A DNA stretch of 64,000 nt, from assembly GCA_024195265.1 (NCBI GenBank), contig JAJLRJ010000008.1:1059501-1123500 (forward strand), read 5' to 3'. Source of the DNA: Dendrophyllia cribrosa (taxonomy: Eukaryota; Cnidaria; Anthozoa; Scleractinia; Dendrophylliidae). The translations under genes were made by a program, and so were the position numbers. The notes beneath the pieces were generated by a model. That model was not told the DNA's origin, searched no databases, and saw only the letters and a program-made list of their open reading frames with translations. Shown here piece after piece: positions 50,001 through 57,756 of this stretch (position 1 is its first letter; every line of letters begins with the position of its first letter).

Positions 50001-53000
50001 GTGCTACATTGGTGGGGGAGTAAGGCAGGGAGGGAGGAAAGTCAGAGTACACAGAGAAAAACCCAAGGAGCAGGCACAACATCCAACAACAAACTCAACC
50101 CACATTTTGGAAATTGCCTCTTGGATTCAAACCTGAGCTCCATTGGTGGGACGTGAGTGCTTTCACTACTGCATTGGCCACCCCTTCTCCTGTATACACA
50201 TATGTAGACAAGGTAGGTAGGTAATGTCGCACAGGAACCACAGGTGGCCCACACGGCCGGAGCTTAACCCGGTTTCTGTAGCATGAAGCAACTATGAATA
50301 TTGCTACTCCCCCCTGGATGGGATGTTAGTCCATCACAGGGTTACTCCCAGCATTTTGTCGCTGGTACCATTTAGACACCTGGGTGGAGAGAGAGACAAT
50401 GCAGGCTAGGCTAGTCCTTGAACCAGCGACCTTTAGGTCTAAAGTCCAACACACAAACCTCTACACCACACAGACTAACCACTACACCACCACACAGGCT
50501 AACCACTACACCACCACACAAGCTAACCACTACACTACCACACAGGCTAACCACTAGACCACCACAGAGGCTAACCACTACACCACCACACAGGATAACC
50601 ACTACACCACCACACAGGCTAACCACTACACCACTACACAGGCTAACCACTACACCACCACACATGCTAACCACTACACCACCACACAGTCTAACCACTA
50701 CACCACCGCACCTCCACATGTAGACAAGGACTTGCCAAAAACTACAGAGTGACAATCACATAATGTAGCATCAGTGCAAACAGAAATGCACAACACTCAC
50801 CGGTTGTTGCCTGGGAGACATCCTTTAATGGAACAACAAAAGCGGGCTTTTCATCAACTTCAAATGAAAGAGAAGAACCTGAAAAAAATCCGAAACATTT
50901 CTCAGTTTGTTAAATTATGTAATGTGCTGTTAAAGGAAAAATGCATATTATCCCTCAATACAACCCAATATTTTATTTTCTAGGGAAACAATGTGATCAA
51001 CAGTTGGTTGGAAATTTTGGATTGACTGTGGTAAAACCAAATCCTCTGGCCAATCACAACTGACGTAGACAATCCAATGAACCAATCAGAACTCAAAGAG
51101 TAAATACATGTTCAGGCAAGTTCAAACACATTCGGACAAGTCACGATTAGTTTTGGTTTTACTTCTGTTTGGTTGAGAAAGTGGTGCGACATTTTTTTAG
51201 CCAATCACAAAGTGTCGCAATTTATGGAAAACCAAAAGCAATTCTAAAATTACTTTTGACACTCAATTGAACTGTTATACATGAAATTAGTGAGTGCCAC
51301 CTTTTCTGGCAACCAGGGTGTGTCTCACAATGCAATGGATCAGTTTACATGTAAGACTGTAAGAGCAGCAATATCATGTTCAGCTTGTCATCAAAATGTG
51401 CCAAGGATCTTTATTTGGTGTTAAACTGCTAATGCAACAGGGGTTCAATCCCAACTAGTACATTGCTTACCCACAACAAGACTACTCTCAACAAGATGAT
51501 CACAATAAGAATACTACATTAAATTACATATAGTAGTTATATATTAAATCATAAAGCTAATAAGGTTTCACAGTTTAGTTACAAACCTTTGAATTTGGCC
51601 ACTCCCCAGTTCCATCCCTTAACTGAAAGTTCAATCTCTTCCAGATCCATATGAAAATGTTTCTTTACAAATGCCGACAACTGGTCATAGTCCTTGTGGG
51701 AAAGAGTGCATAAAATTGATTTTAAAATGTCCCTGTTCCGATAAAAACTGCTGACAGTGTTGATTAATAACTTAAATTAATAAATCAAATTAGAAGCATT
51801 TCAAAACCATTTGAGACAACAAAAAAAAGTCTTACAGACTCCTTGAAGCCTTCAAGCTTTAACTGTAATCCATTTTTCAAAGCAACTTTTAGTTCGAATC
51901 CTCGTGCTACTCTCATCCACTGAGTTGATTCAATGTCCCCAACTGCAGCTTGGTCTAATTTTCCTGTTTTGTTTGCTTTAAAAATCACCCCACCTTTATG
52001 CAACTTCAGGCGGCCATCATTCTGCAACAAACAAAAGAATGCAAAGAGTTCAATAAAAAAGTGCTACACACAAAAATAAATGGCTTGAATAGTATGTATG
52101 GATGTTGTTTTTTTATAATTGTGCTTGCTAATTCAAATGCTGCACTACGTCTGTGCCAAACTAAAATTTATTATCAATAATATTATAGGGTTAGTGTACT
52201 TTGGCACATCTGTAGCTTGATATTTTAAACAAAAAATAATGAATTTTATAGTTCAAATCAGTCACCAAGCCACACAAGGCTGTGCTCTAAGAGTTATTAT
52301 ATGAAGCCTAAAGAAAGTCCAACTATAAAGTTTAGGGTAAGCAGATAAGCTATGTGCAAAGACAAAAGTTAGCCGCACTGCTTAAGAGCACAACCCTGGT
52401 AAATGGCACAAGAAATTATGCATGAACAGCATGCGGAAAAGGAAAAATTAACTCCACTCTACTTTTTAGGTTTTCCAAGCTGACTGTACATCATCTCCAT
52501 TCAATTTATGCAAATAAATTGCCTATCAATGAGTAATAGTAATTGGACTGAGTGGATTAGAATTCAGGGAGTAATCGGGTGAGTAATGTTAATTCGGCCA
52601 AGCGCATAGTGCGAGGACGATTGAAATTACGAGCACAATTACCCCAAATTATGATACAAAGTTTGATTACTTATTTATCGCACCAATAAAAAACTTGAGA
52701 TAGAATCTATGTGGATTCTTGTTTACTCAAAACGTCAAGGATTTTCTCATTACAGCTATCCAAGTACAATATTTGTAATTAGATAGCTGTAATTGGACAC
52801 CCATGTGGCGGTGTGCCAATTAAAAAAATATATATTTATTGCTTTTATTGTGCATTTTAACATAGGGATATGATCAAATGCACATTACAACACTGTTTGG
52901 GGGACTTTGCCAGATCTGCTAATGCAGATTACAGTAATGTGGAATGTGACACAGGTGCCCCCATAACTTAAACAAAGCCAGACCACAGACACCAGGGACT

Positions 53001-53714
53001 ACGTCCCCTACTCTTTGCGAAGAGTGCTGTGGGATCTTTAATGTCCCCTAGAGGATTAAGGACAACTGACAAATGTAGGAGACAAGGCCAACAGCTTAAC
53101 ATCACCGTCCAATGATGCAATCATTAAAACTGAGGCAGATGTTTAGCACACAGCTAGTATGATCTTACCAGTTATTTTAAGACCCTGGTTTTTGGTCCGC
53201 ACGGTAGTCGGGCACTCTACCAACTGAGCTAACCGGTCGGTGGTTAGATAAGAAACAGGCATATGGATTACTAATCACAAACAAGAGTTTTGTTATTGAT
53301 ACAATTAATTTAATTTTTCAACATTTTACAAAATGGAATTTGGGGTTTTCCTTGAATTTGATTTTTGGCACTCTTGAGAGTTAAGGTATCTACTGGTCAA
53401 ATAACAGCAGCGATCATCAATTCGTGTTTGTTCATATTCCCGCATCAATTTAAGACCATTCAAAATTATTTCAGGTAGTATTGCATGCCTTAGAAACTTA
53501 AAGAACGTTTAATATATATTCTGAGATCCATCAGCTGGTAAGCTTAGCGCTGTAGGAGCTAAATTGCACGGAATTTGCCAACAATACAGCCATCAAAAAT
53601 TACACGTGATAAGCCTACATATAAAATCAATACTCAAAACAAAGTAAAATCCTTTACCAGAGCTCCTCTCACAAGAAGATGAATATCGTTGTATTCCAAA
53701 ACATCTGTGGCCAT
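31947..53714 (-). CDS. SSRP1: FACT complex subunit SSRP1 (complete, 17 exons)
   Basis: Seventeen exons join with matched phases and GT/AG sites: 53,658-53,714, 51,836-52,021, 51,587-51,692, 50,801-50,878, 49,680-49,795, 48,927-49,021, 47,516-47,651, 47,322-47,425, 46,870-46,998, 46,167-46,397, 45,480-45,546, 45,000-45,129, 44,150-44,210, 43,187-43,349, 38,977-39,171, 36,568-36,831 and 31,947-32,090, for 2,262 nt and 753 residues. The protein starts [19 protein letters not shown] and follows animal SSRP1 closely: N-terminal PH/SPT16-binding domain, tandem-PH middle domain, acidic linker, one HMG box, charged tail. With SPT16 it forms FACT, which moves H2A-H2B dimers during transcription and replication in the nucleus. 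It is longer than human SSRP1 (709), mostly in the linker and tail. The start is the first ATG with family homology. Introns 14-16 (4.0, 2.1, 4.5 kb) hold most of the insertions. Confidence 0.97.
32091..33657. other. SSRP1 intron 16, left part, no supported feature
   Basis: Open frames at 32,781-32,999 and 33,322-33,639 have no recognised domain. No transposon ends were identified here. Confidence 0.4.
33667..34937. mobile_element. 1.27-kb TIR element with 9-bp target-site duplication (MULE-like)
   Basis: The left TAGCCTGCGTAGCTGGCGGG and the right end are reverse complements for about 48 bp, through ATTATTACCGGGGTACTGTT. GTTCTGTTC lies on both sides (33,658-33,666 and 34,938-34,946). A 9-bp duplication suits the Mutator superfamily. 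It sits in intron 16 of SSRP1 and has no transposase frame. Confidence 0.85.
35415..35926. mobile_element. Inverted-repeat element with a tRNA-like interior
   Basis: The left TCCCTTTCGTAAACGGTCGA and the right TCGACCGTTTACGAAAGGGA are exact inverses inside a GGCGCCG...CGGCGCC frame. The phrase GGCATCGACCGTT is repeated three times near the right end. A minus-strand tRNA-like segment lies at 35,530-35,604. Confidence 0.75.
35530..35604 (-). repeat. tRNA-like segment
   Basis: On the minus strand CAGTGGTCTAGTGGTAAAGG is A-box-like and GGTTCCGGGTTCGATTCTAG is B-box-like at tRNA spacing. The acceptor stem is weak, so I consider it SINE- or element-derived. Confidence 0.45.
36240..36350. repeat. 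Tandem duplication of about 50 bp
   Basis: AACGGAGGCCATTTTAT then GCCGCTACGCGCA and GAGTAA occur twice in a row. A related phrase lies at 54,741-54,790. Confidence 0.7.
36568..39171 (-). CDS. SSRP1: SSRP1 exons 15-16: HMG box and following basic-acidic tail
   Basis: The HMG box starts at [20 protein letters not shown] in exon 15 (38,977-39,171) and is split by the 2.1-kb intron 15 after EDKT, resuming with [20 protein letters not shown] in exon 16 (36,568-36,831). The DNA-bending core residues (PKRPMSAY, the Trp pairs) are present. The intron carries the 849-bp element at 37,966. Confidence 0.95.
37200..37570 (-). mobile_element. SINE copy lacking its tRNA head, in SSRP1 intron 15
   Basis: It shares the body of the 52,840-53,245 SINE in the same orientation (GACTACGTCCCCTACTCTTT, GCGAAGAGTGCT, CAGATGTT-AGCACACAGCTAG). 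It ends at 37,560-37,570 before the tRNA-related part and has a TTTATATAGCGC-type 3' end at 37,217-37,230. Confidence 0.75.
37966..38814. mobile_element. 849-bp TIR element with 6-bp target-site duplication ATGCAG
   Basis: The left CAGGGGCACCCAACGA and the right TCGTTGGGTGCCCCTG-like end are inverted, flanked by ATGCAG at 37,960-37,965 and 38,815-38,820. The interior has many degenerate TCCGAAA...TTAGGG units. A lone end of the family lies at 55,413-55,430. It also holds one inverted end of the 25,236 family (38,503-38,552). Confidence 0.85.
39225..39425. repeat. Two copies of a short dispersed repeat in SSRP1 intron 14
   Basis: ATGAAAGCTACTGAGCTGTA and ATGAAAGCTATTGAGCTGTA each lie before CTTTCCTGTGGTGC. 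Related copies occur near 6,440, 42,500, 43,870, 44,345, 44,790 and 61,430. Confidence 0.75.
39640..39880. mobile_element. 240-bp MITE with CGTTTCTCGAAAGTCCCGAT termini
   Basis: The left CGTTTCTCGAAAGTCCCGAT continues into AACTTTTCGGGCCCGGAAAG, and the right end is its near inverse to GGGCCC. Relatives lie at 53,940-54,170 and 54,172-54,830. Confidence 0.78.
40020..41850. repeat. Intronic tandem repeat, unit about 240-260 bp, split by a Harbinger-like MITE
   Basis: The phrase AATGTCAACCAGAAAAGTC(C/T) recurs near 40,062 and 40,305 and, changed slightly, near 41,391. Removing the 840-bp MITE makes all spacings about 240-260 bp. ACAAAGTTCAACATTT recurs at 41,549 and 41,768. It lies in SSRP1 intron 14. 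Confidence 0.65.
40497..41336. mobile_element. 840-bp PIF/Harbinger-like MITE with TTA target site
   Basis: The left GGGCCGATTCGCACTAGCGG and the right end CCGCTAATGCGAATCGGCCC are inverted, each next to TTA (40,494-40,496 and 41,337-41,339). GGGCC termini and a 3-bp TTA duplication are typical of PIF/Harbinger. The open frames inside (for example 40,552-40,830) have no transposase motifs. Confidence 0.87.
42311..42335. repeat. ACAA microsatellite
   Basis: About six ACAA units in SSRP1 intron 14. Confidence 0.85.
43187..45129 (-). CDS. SSRP1: SSRP1 exons 12-14: acidic linker and basic segment
   Basis: Exons 12-13 are rich in Asp, Glu and Ser ([38 protein letters not shown]). Exon 14 moves to [20 protein letters not shown], a nuclear-localisation-like run. 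Such linkers are disordered and often CK2-phosphorylated in animals. Confidence 0.93.
44700..44885. repeat. Dispersed repeat, piggyBac-type right half
   Basis: It contains AAATATTGAAAAAACAAATG, GGTTTCATTTGAATGGTCAC and ends GTGAAAGGGTTAA, matching 61,185-61,520. It is in SSRP1 intron 12. Confidence 0.65.
44888..44972 (-). repeat. tRNA-like sequence in SSRP1 intron 12
   Basis: The minus strand has TAGCTTAGTTGGTAGAGCAC (A box) and TCATAGGTTCAAATCCTGGT (B box) at tRNA spacing. The acceptor stem is imperfect and adjacent sequence repeats TGGTTGG-like ends, so it is likely tRNA-derived rather than functional. Confidence 0.5.
45480..49021 (-). CDS. SSRP1: SSRP1 exons 6-11: middle tandem-PH domain
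   Basis: Exon 6 carries [20 protein letters not shown], exon 7 [20 protein letters not shown], exon 8 [14 protein letters not shown], exon 9 [15 protein letters not shown], exon 10 [20 protein letters not shown] and [18 protein letters not shown], and exon 11 [15 protein letters not shown]. In Pob3/SSRP1 this domain binds histones H3-H4. Confidence 0.95.
47693..48702. mobile_element. 1.0-kb piggyBac-like MITE with TTAA target site
   Basis: The left CCCATTCACTCCTGA and the right TAGGAGCGAATGGG are inverted, each flanked by TTAA (47,689-47,692 and 48,703-48,706). TTAA with CCC/GGG termini is the piggyBac pattern. It lies in SSRP1 intron 6. Confidence 0.85.
49252..49282. repeat. CAA microsatellite
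   Basis: About ten CAA units in SSRP1 intron 5. Confidence 0.9.
49680..53714 (-). CDS. SSRP1: SSRP1 exons 1-5: N-terminal PH / dimerisation domain
   Basis: These five exons encode about residues 1-181. Diagnostic stretches are [20 protein letters not shown] in exon 2, LCVKGWNWG-like [13 protein letters not shown] in exon 3, [12 protein letters not shown] in exon 4 and [20 protein letters not shown] in exon 5. This domain dimerises with SPT16 in known FACT structures. Confidence 0.95.
49870..50720 (-). mobile_element. tRNA-derived SINE with a tandemly expanded head, in SSRP1 intron 4
   Basis: On the minus strand a tRNA-like part (GTGGTGTAGAGGTTTGTGTG, then AAGGTCGCTGGTTCAAGGAC, about 50,410-50,470) is followed by a body containing GGGAGTAACCCTGTGATGGA (about 50,325-50,345) and ends near AAGCGCAATATAAATTTCAA (about 49,890). 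Upstream of the head the A-box phrase is repeated; see the next entry. Confidence 0.6.
50459..50712 (-). repeat. 24-bp minisatellite, about 10-11 units, built from a tRNA A box
   Basis: On the minus strand the unit is GTGGTGTAGTGGTTAGCCTG plus TGTG, containing the tRNA A-box phrase GGTGTAGTGGTTAGC. Units differ by single bases. Because 24 is a multiple of 3 it gives repetitive Thr/Pro frames on one strand and Val/Gly on the other, which are not genes. Confidence 0.9.
51000..51285 (-). mobile_element. MITE in SSRP1 intron 3, inverted copy of the 9,226 family
   Basis: It contains GGCCAATCACAACTGACGTA, TTTGGTTTTACTTCTGTTTG and ends CACTCAATTGAACTGTTA, the reverse complement of the 9.2-kb and 5.1-kb copies. 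Confidence 0.72.
52530..52830 (+). repeat. Uninterrupted relative of the 5,400-5,940 repeat
   Basis: It has GTAATAGTAATTGGACTGAG, ACTCAAAACGTCAAGGAT and TTACAGCTATCCA...TGTAATTAGATAGCTGTAAT in order. It lacks the palindrome seen at 5,467-5,643. It is in SSRP1 intron 1. Confidence 0.78.
52840..53245 (-). mobile_element. tRNA-derived SINE, near full length, in SSRP1 intron 1
   Basis: The minus-strand head reads CCGACCGGTTAGCTCAGTTG and GTAGAGTGCCCGACT (A box). The body matches the 37.2-kb copy and the 3' end is AATAAAAGCAATAAATATAT. The B-box region is degenerate. Confidence 0.8.
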
Positions 53715-53930
53715 TTTAAAATATTCAAACCAGGTTTAAAGTAACAAGCGAATGGAAGAATACATCGAGAGTGCCTTCGATCTTTTCTGACTTCGGTTCC
53801 CGCGCGTTGTCAAAATGGTGGCTTTACTGCTAAGAGTGGAACCTGGAACTAGTTGTTTGATTGGCAAGATTGTTTCCCTATTCCCGCGCGTGCGAGCCCA
53901 GCGTGAGCGAGGAATTGAGGGTTGTCCCGA
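53715..53930 (-). promoter_or_regulatory. SSRP1: Likely SSRP1 promoter and 5' UTR region
   Basis: This is the sequence immediately upstream of the SSRP1 ATG. It is more G+C-rich than its surroundings (CCCGCGCG near 53,796 and 53,883). No TATA box is evident, as is usual for housekeeping genes. Position is inferred from the ATG. Confidence 0.4.
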
Positions 53931-54875
53931 AATGACCTGGGGTCCATTTCTCGAAAGTCCCGATAACTTTTCGGGCCCGGTAGCTTTTTCATGCGCGCAA
54001 TTTTTAAAATTTTGCTGGTTTTGAAAGCCTAAGCAATAAAAAACAAACGAAACAAGTCGGGGTGGTTTGTAGGCTAAAAACTACACTTCCATTCTATACA
54101 TTCTAATTTTAAAATACAGCTCCGGGCCCGAAAAGGCATCGGGACCTTTGAGAAAAGGGCGCCAGGCGTGCGTTTCTCGAAGCTTCCGAAAACTTTCCGG
54201 GCCCGAACAGCTATGTTATATGTAAAATGTTTGCTACTACAAATATTATATCTGCCAAGTCTCAAGCCTAAGGCGTGAGTCTCACGCCTGCGAGTCCAAA
54301 ACTCCGATCTCACCCTACTCACGCCTGTGGAGCAATTTCTCACGCCTGACTTACAGATTTGAGCTATCAGCATGATCCAATTAAAAATATAGTTACGTTC
54401 ATGAAAATATGGTACTTTTTTGTAGTTTTTTATCGTTCTGAACATTACAATTACAGCTGGATGTTATTCAACGGAAATACATCTTCGGACAACTTCGGAA
54501 ATCTTCGGAATAGATCGGGTTCTCTTAGGATTTGGTCGGATCGCCTCCGGAAATCCTGGCACTCCCATGAAAAAATTTTCACGTCTTTCACTCGGAAAAA
54601 GTTGGAAGGTATAAAATATCCAATTTTTGTTGCTTTTGAAGCAAAGGAATAAAATCTCACGTTTACTGCACAAGTTGGATTGGTTTGCTGGCTAACAACT
54701 GTAACATCATTCGTTAGAAACTGAATTTAAAAAAAACGGAGGGTCCGGGGGTGAATTTTAACTCATGCCGCTTCGCGCATGAGAAAAAAAAAACAGCCTT
54801 CGGGCCCGAAATGTCTTTGGGAATTTTGATTGGCAAGATTGTTTCCCTTTTCCCGCGCGTGCGAGCCCAACCTCG
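53858..54875. repeat. Direct repeats around MITE copies upstream of SSRP1
   Basis: GATTGGCAAGATTGTTTCCC plus CGCGCGTGCGAGCCCA occurs at 53,860-53,905 and at 54,828-54,873. Between them lie two copies of the CGAAAGTCCCGATAAC MITE family (53,940-54,170 and 54,172-54,830), the second split by other sequence. Confidence 0.7.
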
Positions 54876-55184
54876 TTTCCAGGGTTTTTTCCCTTTTAAA
54901 ATTGGGAGGGGAAAAACCCTCTTTGCTGATCACTGCATTAATTCTCATGACCTTTTCTCTTGATTATGTATAAATTTTGTGAGGAGAAGTTTGATGTTGG
55001 TCACTTTGGGGCTTAAAAGGGTTTAGCTTCGTAGTAACAAATTTAAGCAGTTACTTAGAGACACCCAAACAGGTTTAAGTTCAAGACGGCAGAACATGTA
55101 CAAAACAATAAACAAAAAGCCTCAAATAGTTTTCCATTAATGTTTCATTAGTTTCCAAGGACCTTTAGGTAACTTATTAGTAAC

Positions 55185-55186
<2 letters not shown>

Positions 55187-55214
<28 letters not shown>
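55187..55214. repeat. TTA microsatellite
   Basis: About nine TTA units. Confidence 0.9.
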
Positions 55215-55217
<3 letters not shown>

Positions 55218-55409
55218 TTATTCATTTTTTTAATTACTGGCTGGGAAACAGACATTTTTATTTATCCAGCTGGCTGGGAATTTCCCTGTGTGTTAAGCTG
55301 GGAAAAAGGAACAGATATATTTTTCCAAGCAACGTAGAAGAACACTTGAAAATGCTTTTATATCATTTATTTTATTTTATTTGAGTAAAATAATGCATTT
55401 TACCAAAGA

Positions 55410-55618
55410 TTGTTCGTTGGGTGCCCCTATTATCGAAAATCGTAAAGTCCAAAGATCCGACTTATATAATACATTTAGCTGGCCTTCATTGCAAAATCTG
55501 CGGCCTTTCCCTACACCAGGGTAACACAGAAAGCCGTAAAAACTTAGAACAAAAAATCATCTTTCAAATCGGCACTCTCAAACCCCACGGAATCAACGAA
55601 CGCTTTTCATTCAACTAA
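55410..55618 (+). pseudogene. Retroelement protein C-terminal fragment
   Basis: The frame encodes IIHLAGLHCKICGLSLHQGN and then LEQKIIFQIGTLKPHGINER ending FSFN and a stop. This resembles the C-terminal end of retroelement proteins with a GIY-YIG-like tail. It starts abruptly at a CGTTGGGTGCCCCT end shared with the 37,966 element. Confidence 0.45.
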
Positions 55619-55677
55619 TTTGCATTTGTTTTTTACGTCACCAAATTTCCACCAATAGCGTAGCTTCACCTACTTCA

Positions 55678-55969
55678 TTGCAAAGTCGCCGTGATTATCA
55701 GAAGTGTATTCTCGTTTATAAATTTAGAAATGGTTTAGCACCGGAATACTTACTGAATGATGAATTTACTAAATCAAGTAACTACCACAACTATAACACC
55801 ATACACAGGGATCTGCTCCCTCTGCCTTTAGCAAAGACCACGAAGTATCAGAGCTCGTTTAGATTCTCTGGTGCCAAGGCATGGAACTTACTCAGCCACT
55901 GAATATAAGAAACGAGCCAAACTACAAGGAATTTTATAAATCAAGCCTGAAAAGATATTTCAAATGTTG
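55678..55969 (+). pseudogene. LINE ORF2 C-terminal fragment with a frameshift
   Basis: RRDYQKCILVYKFRNGLAPE then HNYNTIHRDLLPLPLAKTTK and FSGAKAWN match the C-terminus of common animal non-LTR retrotransposons. After a frameshift near 55,900 the frame resumes IRNEPNYKEFYKSSLKRYFK and C, then TGA at about 55,967-55,969. An AATAAA-type tandem tail follows at 56,165-56,188. Confidence 0.7.
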
Positions 55970-56206
55970 ATTTTCTAATTACTTGTTTCTTGTAACTATT
56001 TATGTACGTATGTAAATAACATTATTAAGTTTTTCTCTTTATTTAATTATGTAGTATACAGCGTTATATAGTATGTAGATTAGATATTGTATATTTATTT
56101 CTTTTGCAGAGCCCCATTTAAACCAGCTGCGCTGAACTGGGCACCTCTGTTGAATATTGTTAATAAATAAATAAATAAATAAATAAATGTCAGTATATCC
56201 CGGTTG

Positions 56207-56285
56207 TACAATATTTCGTCAGGCACGGCATAGGCTTCTTCTCTGAAGAATTCAGGCCGTGCCTGACTTAAACTGATATTGGACA
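56207..56285. mobile_element. Two Penelope 3' tails in inverted orientation
   Basis: The left arm CAATATTTCGTCAGGCACGG and the right arm CCGTGCCTGACTTAAACTGA... are inverse tails of the Penelope subfamily at 30,693. The left half ends at CTTCTTC and the right begins CTGAAGAATTC. No coding remnant is attached. Confidence 0.65.
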
Positions 56286-56289
56286 GAAT

Positions 56290-57190
56290 CAGTACATAAT
56301 CTCAGTTGTACAGACAGCCTTGCTTGCCGTGATTAGTTATTTCATATTTAGAAGATGGAGACTTCTGAAGGGGTACGGCTTTACTGACGTTATCCGGTGT
56401 TGTCTTGGCGGTGACTGTGCTCGCGCTGTGGGTGGCTCCTCCTAGGGTGTTCTGCAGTTGGTGTAGGATTTAGTGGAGCCGAGGCCAGTTGTGGAATTGC
56501 ACGCATTTTAGGCATCCTACTGATAAACAGTTACGAAATTCAGATATGTTTAGTAGCCACATTTATTTGAGGTTTGTCCCCTTTGAATTGCACAACATAC
56601 TTTGACACATCAAGCAATAAGCTACTCAGAACAAACGGCCTGCATTAACTAAAAGAATAGTCAGTCCCCGATATGTTGAATATTCTCCGGGAGAAATCAG
56701 TTAACTTTCAAATACTGAAACGTTTACAAAGAATGCACCGGGCTGGGTGGCAACTCTTTAAAGGTTAGAGCTTATTGAAAGTTATTTTCCATAGATGTCT
56801 CCATACCACGCTAAGTTTACCAAGCTCCGTTTCGGCGATACAAGAGATCATTTATTTGCAGCTAGCCTGAGCGGTCATTCATACGCTAAGATATGCCGCC
56901 GATGAGGCAAGAAACACTCGGCGTAAAGAAAATTCCTCTTGTTGTTAGCCGGTTAATTTTCAGTGACACGTAGTCAGGCTAGTTAATTTTACTTATTTTG
57001 TTACAATTGTTATATTGTTAATTGTGGGAATACCTGGAAACTCAGTAGCTTTGTAGCTATAAGTGTATTTCCACGCTAAATAAAGTATGTATACTCGGAT
57101 CGATCTATAAAGAGGTAAGGCGTGAACGGCCCTAGCTTAATGAATAGGAAGAAAGAATCGCCGGAAAGATATATGAACTTAAAAGACAAA
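56290..57190. other. Intergenic between SSRP1 and SPPL3, no supported gene
   Basis: No transposon ends or coding frames recognised. Confidence 0.4.
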
Positions 57191-57194
57191 ATAA

Positions 57195-57455
57195 CAACTA
57201 AAAAACTCAAAATTCCACCAGAATGGAAACTTTGATTTCTTGACCACCTGTCATGAAACAAAAATTGATGAACTGTAATCCACTTTCATCCTTGTAATCC
57301 TGCACTTTTTCTCCAAACTACTGCTTCTCGGCTTTTCTCTATAGAATATTTTTATCCAATTTAGTTGTACATTTGGTGGCATTTGGCGATAATATGACAT
57401 GGAAATTAAGCAAGCAAAATTTCGTTCTTTCAGCAGAACAGTGTCCTGTGCGGAG
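57195..57455 (+). repeat. Second copy of the 12,700-13,130 repeat
   Basis: It shares AAATTGATGAACTGTAATCC, TCCTTGTAATCCTGCACTTT and GATAATATGACATGGAAAT with the 12.9-kb copy. It lacks the 165-bp insert. Confidence 0.72.
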
Positions 57456-57756
57456 TAAATGTTAACAAAAACAAACCAATACAGAGCGACAATAAAATAA
57501 ATCCGTACTGTGGGTAAGAGTATTAGTGATATTGACTAATCAAAAATTGACGTTAAATGTATGTATTTTTAGAGAGCTTAATACAGAGCATAAAAATACA
57601 GGTGGTCTTTACGGCGGTCGTGTCACGGTGACCTACAAATTATTATTATTTTTTTTGCATAACAATTCCCAAAGGATGGAATTTCATTGTTTTGATAAAG
57701 ATAAAAAAATTATCTTTTTTTCACAAAGTCTTGGATTTCATTTATATCACGCAAAG

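Noticed and set aside
50411..50755. Repetitive open frames (TTTPPHRL and VVVSLCGG types) as possible repeat proteins.
   Set aside because: They are the six-frame reading of a 24-bp minisatellite, and the unit is explained as a tRNA A-box fragment.
57526..57756. A longer N-terminus for SPPL3 starting at 57,526.
   Set aside because: The frame is open, but the upstream residues do not resemble the family, whereas [17 protein letters not shown] matches its expected short N-terminus.
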